Assembly (NCBI GenBank): GCA_013003715.1
Contig: JABDIN010000073.1
Coordinates: 28,958-92,957 of the forward strand
Reading direction: 5' to 3'
Length of the DNA: 64,000 nucleotides
DNA from: Desulfobacteraceae bacterium
GTDB lineage: Bacteria; Desulfobacterota; Desulfobacteria; Desulfobacterales; Desulfosarcinaceae
In this document: one piece after another, positions 43,630 through 53,206 of the stretch
How positions within the stretch are numbered: position 1 is the stretch's first letter
How the letters are laid out: every line of letters starts with the position of its first letter
Position numbers and translations under genes: made by a program
Notes under the pieces: model-generated
The model's database searches: none
The model's input: only the letters and a program-made list of their open reading frames with translations
What the model was told of the DNA's origin: nothing

Positions 43630-44850
43630 TTGCCGCAACAACTCGCTAAAAATGTCCGGGGGCCCCTGGTACTGGCCGCCTGTTGGGTGGCCATCTTCTG
43701 GCCGGGAGCCTTTGTATTCGGTCTGCCCGGGGTGCTTTCCGGTTTTTGGCAGCAAACCTTCGGTGTGGGCCATATGGCGATCGGCCGGGTTCTCTTTTGT
43801 ATCCTCACGTCCACGGGTATCTTCATGTTTGTGACCGGACGGATTCAGGACCGCATCGGACCGACGAAACTGGCCATTGCCGGCGCTGTCATCAACGCCG
43901 CAGCTCCATACCTTCTCGTGGCCGCCAAGAGCATGCAAATGGTTTACCTGTGGGCGTTTATCACAGGCGGGGCATCCTGTCTGCTTTATCTGCCGGTCAT
44001 TACCGTTGCTCAATTGTGGTATCCGGGAAGACGCGGGCTGGCCTCGGGTATCGTGAACCTCTCATTCGGGCTCTCGTCCGCCATAATGGCGCCTGTATTC
44101 AATTCTATTCTCCATCACGCCGGACATGTTCACTTGATCATTATCATAAGCTGCCTGAGCCTTGGCTTCGGCATCATCTCGGCACTGTTCATCCGGCGGC
44201 CGGATACGGTGGCGACCGGTGCCGCCTGCACACCTGGAACTTCCGGATCCTTGCCTTGCGCAGCGCCCATGCAAAGCTTGAAAACCCGGAATTTCTGGCT
44301 GATCTGGGTCACTTATGCGACCGCCGGTGCCGCCGGCATATCCATGGTTACCCATGCCGTTGGATTCGGTTTGGCCCGGGGTCTGTCCGCGACCCAGGCC
44401 ATCCTCATTCTCTCTGCCTTCAGTCTCACCAACGGACTCAGCCGTGTAATCAGTGGATACATATCCGACTCTCTGGGCCGTAAACAGACACTCGCTGTGA
44501 CATTTTTGTTGTCTGGTCTCGCGTATTATTCCATGAATCACCTCGAAGGTCTCACCCTGTGGTTGATCTGGGCAGCGGTAATCGGGTTTGCCTTCGGCAC
44601 GCTGTTCGCTGTCAGCGCCCCTCTGCTCAGTGACATTTTCGGCATGGCGTATTTTGGTACGATTTTTGGTATGATTTTTACAGCTTACGGTTTTTTCGCC
44701 GGTGTGCTCGGCCCTTGGGTCAGTGGATACTGGCTGGATCTGACGGGCAGCAATTTTACCATCGTCTTCACCTATCTCGGCACCCTGAGTCTAATAGCGG
44801 CAGTGATGATCGGTTTTGTAAAACAAAGCGACTCCCCGAAATCCGGATAA
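43630..44850 (+). CDS. OFA-type MFS transporter
   Basis: A 406-residue 12-helix major facilitator. It resembles the oxalate/formate antiporter group: GLPGVLSGFWQQTFGVGHMA near the N-terminus, GRIQDRIGPTKLAIAG in the loop 2-3 motif, LWYPGRRGLASGIVNLSFGL and a second-half SGYISDSLGRKQTLAVTFLL. It should exchange a small organic anion across the inner membrane. The start codon is TTG at 43630 with AGGA nine bases upstream. It follows the exported barrel-like protein by 11 bases and is likely cotranscribed with it. Confidence 0.88.
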   Translation: MPQQLAKNVRGPLVLAACWVAIFWPGAFVFGLPGVLSGFWQQTFGVGHMAIGRVLFCILTSTGIFMFVTGRIQDRIGPTKLAIAGAVINAAAPYLLVAAKSMQMVYLWAFITGGASCLLYLPVITVAQLWYPGRRGLASGIVNLSFGLSSAIMAPVFNSILHHAGHVHLIIIISCLSLGFGIISALFIRRPDTVATGAACTPGTSGSLPCAAPMQSLKTRNFWLIWVTYATAGAAGISMVTHAVGFGLARGLSATQAILILSAFSLTNGLSRVISGYISDSLGRKQTLAVTFLLSGLAYYSMNHLEGLTLWLIWAAVIGFAFGTLFAVSAPLLSDIFGMAYFGTIFGMIFTAYGFFAGVLGPWVSGYWLDLTGSNFTIVFTYLGTLSLIAAVMIGFVKQSDSPKSG

Positions 44851-44926
44851 AGAGTCGTTTATGCCGCGCCCGCAAACCAATGGGAAACATCATTCATGAA
44901 CGGATTTATATTGAAAACAGGTTGAT

Positions 44927-45544
44927 ATGATACCTTTTCTGATCTCAGGCACACTGCTCGGTCTTTCCGCCGGCTTTGCCCCGGGTCCCCTGCTGGCGCT
45001 GGTCATTTCCGAAACCCTGCGCCACGGTATCAAATCCGGTATCAAAGTTGCCGTGGCGCCGATTCTGACCGATTTGCCGATCATCGGGCTGACCCTCCTG
45101 ATTCTTTCAAAAGTAACCCATTTTAGCAGTCTTCTGGGTATTATTTCCATTTGCGGCGGGGTCCTGGTTTTCCATATGGGATTTGCGGCCCTAAAGACCA
45201 GTAGTATCGCCTTTGAAGTGGCGGACACGCCTGAAAATTCCTTACGAAAGGGTATCATCGTCAACGCCCTCAGTCCCCATCCCTATCTCTTCTGGACGAG
45301 TGTGGGCGGACCTATCACCATCAAGGCCTTTCATGTGCACCTGATGGCCGCTGTGGGGTTTGTGATCAGCCTCTACCTGTTGCTGGTGGGTGCCAAAATA
45401 TTCCTGGCCTTTATTGTCAGCCGGTCCCGGGCCTTTTTAAGCGGTAAGGCATATCTGTTCATTATGCGTTGTCTGGGGGTTTTATTGATGATATTTGCAT
45501 GTTTGCTGTTTTACGATGGTATCAAACTCATGGGATGGTATTGA
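44927..45544 (+). CDS. LysE/RhtB family amino-acid exporter
   Basis: A 205-residue membrane protein with about six helices. The family start FLISGTLLGLSAGFAPGPLLALVISETLRHG is present, including the GPL motif, and the second block is GIIVNALSPHPYLFW, with the conserved N-P-type loop. LysE proteins export amino acids or related compounds by proton exchange. It lies 76 bases after the MFS gene on the same strand. Substrate is unknown. Confidence 0.88.
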   Translation: MIPFLISGTLLGLSAGFAPGPLLALVISETLRHGIKSGIKVAVAPILTDLPIIGLTLLILSKVTHFSSLLGIISICGGVLVFHMGFAALKTSSIAFEVADTPENSLRKGIIVNALSPHPYLFWTSVGGPITIKAFHVHLMAAVGFVISLYLLLVGAKIFLAFIVSRSRAFLSGKAYLFIMRCLGVLLMIFACLLFYDGIKLMGWY

Positions 45545-45662
45545 AATACTTAAAAACCACCCGGCCCACCTGCGCTTCCCCTTCCTATCAAAATCGTTCG
45601 AACACTGAAAAAACCGGGAGATTACAATTGACGAACAGCGATTGCACCGGCATTATCCTGCC

Positions 45663-46721
45663 ATGTACCGATCAGCCGAGACTGTCAGTATACTTACGGA
45701 AACATTTTCCCAGTTCAAGGAACGATTCCGCCGTACATACGGTAAGGGGGATTACCATGCGGCGGCGGTCTACCGTGCGGTATTCAGAAGCGGAAACCCG
45801 AATATACGGCAATTGCCCGAATTTGCCGGGTCGCCGGCCCTGGCCGGACGAATTACGGATGATCTGGTTTGCCGGGTGCCTGAGATCGTGGAAGAGGTCC
45901 ACGAAGGATCTCTGGCCAAACAGGTATTCCGCCTGTCTGACGGCTTGTTGGTCGAAGCGGTGATCGTTCCCATGGAGAATTACACCACGGTTTGCATATC
46001 CAGCCAGGTGGGGTGTCGAATGGGGTGCCGCTTCTGTGAAACCGCACAAATGGGATTTGTTCGGAACCTGACCGTGGCGGAGATTGTCGGACAGGTTTAC
46101 CAGGTCAAGGTGCGGAAAGGATTGAACCTGAGGAACGTCGTATTCATGGGAATGGGAGAGCCTCTGGACAATTTGGACAATGTCGTTCAGGCCATCCGTG
46201 TTTTGGAAGACCAGCGGGGCCTGGATATCGCCAAACGGCATATGACGGTTTCCACCGCCGGTGTCGTCCCGGGTATCCGGGCGCTGGCCGGGTTAAACTG
46301 GTCCCAATTGAAACTGGCGGTGTCTTTGAATGCGTCCAACGATGAGGTGCGGGACCGCATCATGCCCATCAACCGCAGGCATAACATGACTGAATTAAAA
46401 ACGGCGTTGCTGGCATTTCCGCTAGCCGCAAAGAGTCATATTTTCATGGAGTATGTTCAGATCAAAGGCATCAATGACCTGGATCATCATGCCCGTCAAC
46501 TGGCGACTTACCTGCACCCGCTTAAAGTTAAACTCAACCTGATCCCCTATAATCCCCGGCGTGACTCTCCCTTTCCGGCGCCCGGCCTTGAAGATGTGAA
46601 TCGCTTCCATGACCGTCTCGTCGATCAGCACATTTTCGTTCGAAAACGCAGCACCAAAGGACAGCACATTCTGGCGGCATGCGGACAGCTCGGGGCACGA
46701 TCGGCCGGCGGCTACTCATAA
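45663..46721 (+). CDS. rlmN: 23S rRNA/tRNA adenine-C2 methyltransferase RlmN (radical SAM)
   Basis: About 352 residues. The radical SAM cluster motif CRMGCRFC (CxxxCxxC) is present and is preceded by the cysteine in TTVCISSQVGC. The late cysteine in HILAACGQLGA completes the two catalytic cysteines of the RlmN/Cfr mechanism. NVVFMGMGEPLDN, VSTAGVVPGI and LKLAVSLNASNDEVRDRIMP are family blocks. It methylates C2 of adenosine 2503 in 23S rRNA, and of A37 in tRNA in some species. The start is uncertain: ATG 45663 has no clear ribosome binding site and an upstream TTG (45642) is an alternative. Cfr-like specificity (C8) cannot be excluded. Confidence 0.88.
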   Translation: MYRSAETVSILTETFSQFKERFRRTYGKGDYHAAAVYRAVFRSGNPNIRQLPEFAGSPALAGRITDDLVCRVPEIVEEVHEGSLAKQVFRLSDGLLVEAVIVPMENYTTVCISSQVGCRMGCRFCETAQMGFVRNLTVAEIVGQVYQVKVRKGLNLRNVVFMGMGEPLDNLDNVVQAIRVLEDQRGLDIAKRHMTVSTAGVVPGIRALAGLNWSQLKLAVSLNASNDEVRDRIMPINRRHNMTELKTALLAFPLAAKSHIFMEYVQIKGINDLDHHARQLATYLHPLKVKLNLIPYNPRRDSPFPAPGLEDVNRFHDRLVDQHIFVRKRSTKGQHILAACGQLGARSAGGYS

Positions 46722-46790
46722 ACGGCCATGGGGCGATCGTGGAATTTCAAGCATACGCTTCATGTTAACCTCAAATCAAGGAGACAGGAT

Positions 46791-47210
46791 ATGATCACTC
46801 AAATAATGACAGCCGTTGACGGTTCTGAGTACAGCCTTCGCGCCATTGACTATGCTGTGGATCTGACCACCAGGTATAACGCAACACTATGCGTGGTACA
46901 TGCGTATCCTCACACATCGGATCTGTTGGGATACGATGATTTCGCTAAACTGGTTTCCAGACGTAAAAACGCAGGGCAAGCCCTATTGGACAAGGTCCGA
47001 AGACAGATTACAGGCACGAACATCACCATTGTGGAAGAGCTCATCGAAGGTCCGGAGGCGGAAGCCATTCTGAAAATTGCAGAGGCTTCGGGTATCGACC
47101 TTATTGTTATGGGCACCCGGGGGCTTGGCAGCCTGAAAGGTATATTGTTGGGTTCTGTGAGCCGAAAAGTGCTTCACCATGCCGGATGCCCTGTGATGGT
47201 GGTACGATAA
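46791..47210 (+). CDS. Universal stress protein (UspA family)
   Basis: A 139-residue single-domain Usp protein: MITQIMTAVDGSEYSLRAID at the start and the ATP-binding signature GTRGLGSLKGILLGSVSRKV near the end, followed by HHAGCPVMVV. The G-2x-G-9x-G(S/T) motif is intact, so nucleotide binding is likely. AAGGAG with suitable spacing fixes the start at 46791. It is 69 bases downstream of rlmN. Confidence 0.95.
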   Translation: MITQIMTAVDGSEYSLRAIDYAVDLTTRYNATLCVVHAYPHTSDLLGYDDFAKLVSRRKNAGQALLDKVRRQITGTNITIVEELIEGPEAEAILKIAEASGIDLIVMGTRGLGSLKGILLGSVSRKVLHHAGCPVMVVR

Positions 47211-47317
47211 AATTTCGATACAAAAAGAAAACCAGGAGCACCGTTTCAAGGGTTCATTCCCCAGTTTGTAGATATCGAAAATCCAGTTGCAATTGGTGAC
47301 TATTCGCATCCGAATAA

Positions 47318-47341
47318 ATTTTATAAAATATTTTATAAAAT
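47318..47341. promoter_or_regulatory. Two tandem perfect 12-base palindromes upstream of the catabolic cluster
   Basis: ATTTTATAAAAT occurs twice head to tail (47318-47329 and 47330-47341), directly followed by a TTGACT that could be a -35 box. They lie 90 bases before the HisD-like gene, a plausible operator for the GntR regulator encoded at the end of the cluster. Confidence 0.55.
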
Positions 47342-47430
47342 ATTTGACTTCCGGGAAATCCGCTGATATGGATTTAGTTACCCCCTTAAAAACCGGCGGA
47401 ATAACTTCTGTTCTGCCACGGAGACGCTGA

Positions 47431-48747
47431 ATGGAGTTTATTAAAAAAGCGAATCAATCCGCAACATCTCAAAGCGAAAAAACACGGCGGATCGTTCAGG
47501 ACCTTCTCAAGCGAATTGAGCAGGGTGGTGAATCCGCAGTTAAGGAACTCGCCCAAAAATTCGACAACTGGGACCAGGACATCATTCTCAGCAATGAAAA
47601 AAAAGCGCGGCTCATCGACCTTGTGCCGTCAGGGGTCAAGGCGGATATTCGCTTTGCCCATGAACAAATATATACGTTTGCGTGTGCCCAACGGGAAAGC
47701 ATTGTCGAGTTTGAAAAAGAGGCATACCCGGGTGTACGGCTTGGACAACGGCTCATCCCCATGGATGTTGCCGGGTGTTATGTGCCGGGTGGCCGTTTTG
47801 CCCATGCCTGTTCGGCCATCATGAGTGTGGCCACGGCCAAGGCAGCGGGCGTGCCATTTGTTATTGCATGCTCACCCCCGCGCGGTGACAGCATCGCGCC
47901 GGCCGTTGCCTATGCCATGGACCTTGCCGGCGCTGACATCATCATGGAAGTCGGTGGTGTCCAAGCCATTGCCGCCATGGCATTCGGATTATTTACCGGA
48001 AAACCCGCCAATATCCTTGTGGGACCGGGAAACGCCTATGTGGCTGAAGCCAAAGCGATATTGGCAGGTACGGGCCGCTGTACCATCGATGTATTTGCCG
48101 GTCCCACTGAAAGTGCCGTCATTGCGGACGAAACAGCGGACCCCTTGACGGTTGCCATCGATCTTGTATCCCAGGCCGAGCACGGTTACGATTCGCCGGT
48201 CTGGTTGATAACGGATTCCCGCGAGCTGGGCGAGAAGGTGCTTGAAATCATCCCTGGATTGATATCGGATCTTCCGGAGCCCGAGGTGGCGGCATCGTCC
48301 TGGGAGATGTACGGTGAAATCATGCTTTGCCGGGACCGTGAGGAGATGTGTGCGGTCAACGATGACTATGCCGCCGAACATGTGCAGGTGATGGCGGCGG
48401 GTATCAACTGGTGGGCGGAGCATTTGAAATGTTATGGGTCTTTGTTCCTGGGTGAGGGCAGCTGTGTTTCCCATGGGGATAAGTGCTCGGGTACCAATCA
48501 TATCCTCCCGACGAACAAGGCCGGCAAATATTCCGGCGGACTGAATGTACATAAGTTTCTGAAGATCTATACCTATCAGGAGATCAGCAGAGAAGCCAAT
48601 GCCGTATTCAGTGCCGTGGCATCCCGTCTCTCAAGGGTAGAGGGGATGGAAGGGCATGCCAGGTCCTGTGATTGGAGATTAAAAAAATTTTTTCCGGATA
48701 AAACCTGGGATTTTGAGGTGTACGACCACACTTTGGACCGAAAGTAA
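47431..48747 (+). CDS. HisD-type NAD-dependent dehydrogenase (histidinol/sulfopropanediol dehydrogenase-like)
   Basis: A 438-residue member of the histidinol dehydrogenase family. Zn/active-site residues are conserved: Gln and His in LVSQAEHGYDSPVWLI, Asp in SHGDKCSGTNHILPT, and the late histidine in MEGHARSCDWRL. AGCYVPGGRFAHACSAIMSV and VGPGNAYVAEAK mark the family. The segment NKAGKYSGGLNVHKFLKIYTYQE differs from true HisD and resembles the catabolic branch represented by sulfopropanediol 3-dehydrogenase (HpsN). With no other his genes near and a transporter cluster downstream, a catabolic alcohol dehydrogenase is the better guess. It is the first gene of the cluster. Confidence 0.85.
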   Translation: MEFIKKANQSATSQSEKTRRIVQDLLKRIEQGGESAVKELAQKFDNWDQDIILSNEKKARLIDLVPSGVKADIRFAHEQIYTFACAQRESIVEFEKEAYPGVRLGQRLIPMDVAGCYVPGGRFAHACSAIMSVATAKAAGVPFVIACSPPRGDSIAPAVAYAMDLAGADIIMEVGGVQAIAAMAFGLFTGKPANILVGPGNAYVAEAKAILAGTGRCTIDVFAGPTESAVIADETADPLTVAIDLVSQAEHGYDSPVWLITDSRELGEKVLEIIPGLISDLPEPEVAASSWEMYGEIMLCRDREEMCAVNDDYAAEHVQVMAAGINWWAEHLKCYGSLFLGEGSCVSHGDKCSGTNHILPTNKAGKYSGGLNVHKFLKIYTYQEISREANAVFSAVASRLSRVEGMEGHARSCDWRLKKFFPDKTWDFEVYDHTLDRK

Positions 48748-48759
48748 AAGGAGGCTGCA

Positions 48760-49971
48760 GTGGACCGGGGAGCCAGAACGCCATTCTCCAAAGATTTTAC
48801 CCAGCAGGAACCGATCCCTGAGGATGCAATTCAACAGGCCGTCAATGTTCTTCGAACCGGCCGGTTGCATCGGTACAATACCATGCCGGATGGTAAAAGT
48901 GAAACCACTCTTCTCGAAGAAGAATTTTCCGATTATCAGGGGAGCGAGTATTGTCTTGCCTGTGCCTCCTGCGGGAGTGCCTTGTATCTCGCCCTGAAAA
49001 GCGCCGGTGTTCACACCGGAGACAAAGTGTTGTGCAACGCCTTTACCCTGGCACCGGTTCCGGGTGCCATCGAAAATACCAATGCGGACATCGTCCTGGT
49101 GGATATTAAAGAGGATTATACCATTGACCTTGATGACCTTGACCGAAAAGCGGAAAGGTCCGGTGCGAAATATCTGCTGCTATCCCATATGCGCGGTCAT
49201 ATAACGGATATGGATATTGTCCGGAAGATATGTAGCGCTCACAAACTTTTCCTCATCGAAGACTGCGCCCATACCATGGGTGCATCATGGGCCAACAGAA
49301 AATCCGGTACCTTTGGGGACATCGCCTGCTTCAGCACCCAGACATATAAGCATATGAATTCCGGTGAGGGCGGCCTTCTCACCACAAACCATCCGGCGGT
49401 GGCTGCACGGGCCATCATTTTCTCCGGTTCATACATGCTCTACAAGGACCATACCCGCCGGCCGGACCTGAAATTTTTTGAAGTGTTGAAAACTCAGGTT
49501 CCCAACTACTCATGCCGTATGGATAACCTGCGTGCGGCCATTCTCAGGCCACAGTTACGTGAACTGGACGATCAGTGCGAGAGGTGGAATACCCGGTATC
49601 ACCTTATTGAAAACAAGCTCAAGGCCGTCCCCGGGCTCTTTATTCCGGAACGTGATGTACAGGAGCAATTCATCGGCAGTTCCATTCAATTCTCCTTGCC
49701 GGGCCAGGATGGAAATACGATCCTCGCCTTCATTGAAAACTGCCGGGAACAGGGTGTGGTGTTAAAGTGGTTTGGCGCACCGGAGCCGGATGGATATACC
49801 AGCGTATACAAACACTGGCAATATATGAACACCAATCCTGAATTGATGAATGCGGACCGCATCCTCGCCACCATGTGCGACATGCGGATACCGCTGACAT
49901 TCACCGATACGGATTGTTTGGATATTGCCGCGATAATCAGCCAAACCGCAGGGCGATGGCTGAAAGATTAA
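48760..49971 (+). CDS. DegT/DnrJ/EryC1 family PLP aminotransferase
   Basis: A 403-residue PLP enzyme. The cofactor lysine is K197 in CFSTQTYKHMNSGEGGLL and the PLP aspartate is D168 in LFLIEDCAHTMGASW. ASCGSALYLALKSAGV and RMDNLRAAILRPQLREL are family blocks. DegT enzymes usually aminate keto-sugars, but this one is in a catabolic cluster, so an amino or keto acid substrate is possible. The start is GTG at 48760 with AAAGGAGG five bases upstream. It begins 12 bases after the HisD-like gene. Confidence 0.85.
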   Translation: MDRGARTPFSKDFTQQEPIPEDAIQQAVNVLRTGRLHRYNTMPDGKSETTLLEEEFSDYQGSEYCLACASCGSALYLALKSAGVHTGDKVLCNAFTLAPVPGAIENTNADIVLVDIKEDYTIDLDDLDRKAERSGAKYLLLSHMRGHITDMDIVRKICSAHKLFLIEDCAHTMGASWANRKSGTFGDIACFSTQTYKHMNSGEGGLLTTNHPAVAARAIIFSGSYMLYKDHTRRPDLKFFEVLKTQVPNYSCRMDNLRAAILRPQLRELDDQCERWNTRYHLIENKLKAVPGLFIPERDVQEQFIGSSIQFSLPGQDGNTILAFIENCREQGVVLKWFGAPEPDGYTSVYKHWQYMNTNPELMNADRILATMCDMRIPLTFTDTDCLDIAAIISQTAGRWLKD

Positions 49972-50121
49972 AAAGTTTGGTCTTGGTAAGCGAATAAACA
50001 ATTTGTGGCATATAACCAAGGGGGGAACCGTGTGGAAGCGGCCATCCAACCCGACGGTATTCATCAGGTTTACACCGCCGGACCGCATCCGCCTAAACTG
50101 ACAACGAGACAGGAGGATACC

Positions 50122-51123
50122 ATGTCAAAAAGAATTTTCGTAATTGTAATGGCAGCTGTGGCATTGATCATTTTCATGCAACCCAATGTCTTCGCGAAAC
50201 AGGCGATCAAACTCGGCCTCGGAGATCCCATCGATTCCGATCAGGGGGCGCTGGCCAAACGGTTTAAGGTGCTGGTGGAAGGGTATACCGGCGGAGATGT
50301 CGAAGTGCAGCTCTTTCCCGGCGGTGCATTGGGATCCGAACAGGAGATGGTTCAAAACGCACGTCTGGGGACATTGGATGTCGCGCTGGTGGCCATCAAC
50401 AATATCACACCGTTTTCACCCACGGTGGGTGTGCTGACTCTCCCGTATCTCATCCAGAATATGGATGATGCCGTAAAAGTCACCACCGGAAAACTTGGCA
50501 AACGGTGGAGTGACGCCACCATCAAGGAGGCCGGTGTGCGTGTTTTAGGATGGACCTATTCAAATTTCCGGGTATTGACCAATTCCAAACGTCCGGTCCG
50601 CAACATCGCCGATCTGAAAGGATTGAAAATACGTGTGCCCAAGAATGCCATCATGATCGCCACCTACAAGTCCTGGGGGTTGAGCCCGGTACCCATGGCC
50701 TGGGACGAGACCTTCACCGCCCTGCAGCAAAAGGTGATCGACGGCCAGGATAACCCCTACATTGTAAACAACACCATGAAGTTTTATGAAGTCCAGAAAT
50801 ACGTCACCAATGTCCACTACCTGTTTTCACTGCAGCCGCTGGTGATCGGTGAGAAAACTTTCCAAAAAATGTCCCCGGATATGCAGGCCATGCTCACCCG
50901 CGCCGGGCTGGAAGCGCAACAATATGAACTGTTGTTTCAGATGCAGGAAGCGGATAAAGCCAAACAGAACCTGGTTAAAAACGGTATGGAGGTCCTGGAT
51001 CTCGAAGATGAAGATGTCTGGATCGACAAAGCCACCACAGCTGTGTGGCCCGATTTTTATGACAGCATCGGCGGCAAGGATAAGCTGGATGACGTTTTAA
51101 AGGAACTGGGCCGGGCCAATTAA
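50122..51123 (+). CDS. dctP: TRAP transporter substrate-binding protein (DctP)
   Basis: A 333-residue periplasmic binding protein. The signal peptide is MSKRIFVIVMAAVALIIFMQ with FA-K cleavage. Family blocks: VQLFPGGALGSEQEMVQNAR, LPYLIQNMDDA, RPVRNIADLKGLKIRVP (the arginine that usually pairs with a carboxylate or sulfonate) and DGQDNPYIV. AGGAGG before the ATG at 50122 fixes the start. With DctQ and DctM it imports an organic acid anion using the sodium gradient. Confidence 0.94.
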   Translation: MSKRIFVIVMAAVALIIFMQPNVFAKQAIKLGLGDPIDSDQGALAKRFKVLVEGYTGGDVEVQLFPGGALGSEQEMVQNARLGTLDVALVAINNITPFSPTVGVLTLPYLIQNMDDAVKVTTGKLGKRWSDATIKEAGVRVLGWTYSNFRVLTNSKRPVRNIADLKGLKIRVPKNAIMIATYKSWGLSPVPMAWDETFTALQQKVIDGQDNPYIVNNTMKFYEVQKYVTNVHYLFSLQPLVIGEKTFQKMSPDMQAMLTRAGLEAQQYELLFQMQEADKAKQNLVKNGMEVLDLEDEDVWIDKATTAVWPDFYDSIGGKDKLDDVLKELGRAN

Positions 51124-51244
51124 GACAAGTACCGGTCACCGGAACCTGGTGATAATCCCCTCGTCTCCACCGTCAACATCCGGCGGGAGTGAGGCGGGGG
51201 GTACGACCAGGGCCGAAAAACACCCGACAGACAGAGGGAGCATC

Positions 51245-51763
51245 ATGGGCATTAAAAAATCAGCCGCCTGGATACTGGACAACGTTGAGAACTACCTATG
51301 CCAGATCCTGCTGAGCTTTTTTATTATTCTCCTCTTTATACAGATTCTTTTAAGGGTGACCGCCGGCATCACCTTGCCCTGGAGTGAAGAGCTATCGCGA
51401 TTTGCGTTTGTGTGGTTTGTCTTCTTCGGCGCCAGCTATGCCGCCCGTTTACGGGCCCACAACCGCGTCACCTTTCAGCTCAAATTGCTGTCACCAAAGC
51501 TCGCCGGTTATGTTGAAGCCTCCGCGGATATTTTCTGGCTGTTATTCAATGGGGTCATCATCTACAAGAGCATTGCCCTCATCCGGTCGATGATGGAGTT
51601 CACCTACCACTCACCGACACTGGGGTGGTCCATGGCATACGTGTACCTGATTTTTCCCATCAGTTTCACGCTGATGTCCATCCGGATCATCCAGGTCAAC
51701 TATCTCAAATTGGTGAAACACATTGATATCAAGGATCCGGATGCCCCCACGAAGGCGGCTTGA
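51245..51763 (+). CDS. dctQ: TRAP transporter small permease (DctQ)
   Basis: A 172-residue four-helix membrane protein. LSFFIILLFIQILLRVTAGI and the conserved PWSEELSRFAFVWFVFFGASYA segment identify DctQ. AGGGAG four bases before the ATG gives the start; longer frames begin without a site. It binds the large permease. A 120-base gap with short inverted repeats (CACCGG / CCTGGTG) separates it from dctP. Confidence 0.93.
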   Translation: MGIKKSAAWILDNVENYLCQILLSFFIILLFIQILLRVTAGITLPWSEELSRFAFVWFVFFGASYAARLRAHNRVTFQLKLLSPKLAGYVEASADIFWLLFNGVIIYKSIALIRSMMEFTYHSPTLGWSMAYVYLIFPISFTLMSIRIIQVNYLKLVKHIDIKDPDAPTKAA

Positions 51764-51830
51764 ATATGGTTTTCATTACATTTCCCGGAGACACAATAGT
51801 AATGACACATAACAGAAAACGACAAACATC

Positions 51831-53114
51831 ATGAATGTCACTACAATTTTATTCGGTTCCTTTGTACTGATGCTGTTGTGGGGGGCGCCGATCACGGTGG
51901 CCCTGGGTGTCGCGGCCATGTCGGCCCTCTTCTTCCTGGACCATGACCTCGTGTCCCTGGTCCAGGTCGCCTACACATCGGTGGACTCTTTTCCCATCAT
52001 GGCCCTCCCGGCTTTTGTCCTGGCCGGGGCGCTCATGCAATACGCCGGTATCTCCAAGCGGCTGGTTAAACTGGCCGAAGCCCTCGCCGGCCCCATGACC
52101 GGCGGCCTGGCCAGTTCCACTGTTCTGGCCTGCATGTTTTTCGGCGCCATTTCCGGCTCCGGTCCCGCCACCACGGCTGCGGTGGGGATGCTGATGATTC
52201 CGGCGATGATCGATCGTGATTATTCCAGGGGGTATGCCTCGGCCATAACCGCCTCGTCCGGTGGTCTCGGTGTTGTGATACCACCGAGCATTCCCATGGT
52301 CATATACGGTGTCACCGCCAACCAGTCCATCACCCAATTGTTCATCGCCGGGATGATACCCGGGGTTCTGATTGCCGCGGGCCTCATGGTGGTGAACTAC
52401 TTCATCTGCCGGAAAAAAGGATATGTGGGCACGACGCCGCACTGGTCCATAGGCGAAATCGCGCTGGCTTTCAAGGAGGGATTTTGGTCGATCATGGCCC
52501 CGGTGGTGATTCTCGGCGGCATCTACACCGGATTTTTCACACCGACGGAAGCCGCCGTCGTCGCCATTTTTTATACCTTGTTCGTGGGCATTTTCATTCA
52601 CCGGGAAATCAAGCTGCCCGGTATCATGAAATCCCTGGAATCCACCACCTGGCTCACCGGCCGGGTGCTGATCATCATGTTTACGGCCAGGGCCTTCGGG
52701 CGGCTTCTGGTACAATACCACATCCCGGATATGATCGCCTCGGCGCTGATGTCACTGACCGATAATCTGTTTATCATCTGGGCATTGGTCATCTTTTTTC
52801 TGATCATCATCGGGATGTTCATGGAAACCCTGGCCACCATCATGCTGGTGACTCCGGTATTGCTCCCCGTCATGACCCAGTTAGGGGTCGATCCCATTCA
52901 TTTCGGCATCGTGCTGGTGTGCTGCTGTGAAATCGGTTTTGAAACTCCCCCGCTCGGTGAAAACCTTTTTATCGCATCCGGTATCGGCAATACCACCATA
53001 GAGGATATTTCCGTCAAAGCCATTCCCTTCTCGTTCATTGAGATCGGTGCCGTGTTTCTGATCGCCTATATCCCCATGCTGTCATTGTGGTTGCCGAAAC
53101 TGCTTGGATATTAA
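51831..53114 (+). CDS. dctM: TRAP transporter large permease (DctM)
   Basis: A 427-residue multi-helix permease of the DctM family. Conserved blocks: LPAFVLAGALMQYAGISKRL, SSTVLACMFFGAISGSGPATTAAVG, SSGGLGVVIPPSIPMVIYGV and FFTPTEAAVVAIFYTL, the last repeating the glycine/serine pattern in the second half. The C-terminal FETPPLGENLFIASGI is typical. It carries the sodium-coupled transport step and is the final subunit of the DctPQM importer in this cluster. Its ribosome binding site is weak. Confidence 0.94.
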   Translation: MNVTTILFGSFVLMLLWGAPITVALGVAAMSALFFLDHDLVSLVQVAYTSVDSFPIMALPAFVLAGALMQYAGISKRLVKLAEALAGPMTGGLASSTVLACMFFGAISGSGPATTAAVGMLMIPAMIDRDYSRGYASAITASSGGLGVVIPPSIPMVIYGVTANQSITQLFIAGMIPGVLIAAGLMVVNYFICRKKGYVGTTPHWSIGEIALAFKEGFWSIMAPVVILGGIYTGFFTPTEAAVVAIFYTLFVGIFIHREIKLPGIMKSLESTTWLTGRVLIIMFTARAFGRLLVQYHIPDMIASALMSLTDNLFIIWALVIFFLIIIGMFMETLATIMLVTPVLLPVMTQLGVDPIHFGIVLVCCCEIGFETPPLGENLFIASGIGNTTIEDISVKAIPFSFIEIGAVFLIAYIPMLSLWLPKLLGY

Positions 53115-53206
53115 ACCCGGTTATGTAACACCATCGGGAGAGATTCACGTTTAATGTATTGTCATGAATATAAACCCAATTCAACCAACCCTATTTGAGG
53201 TGTAAG

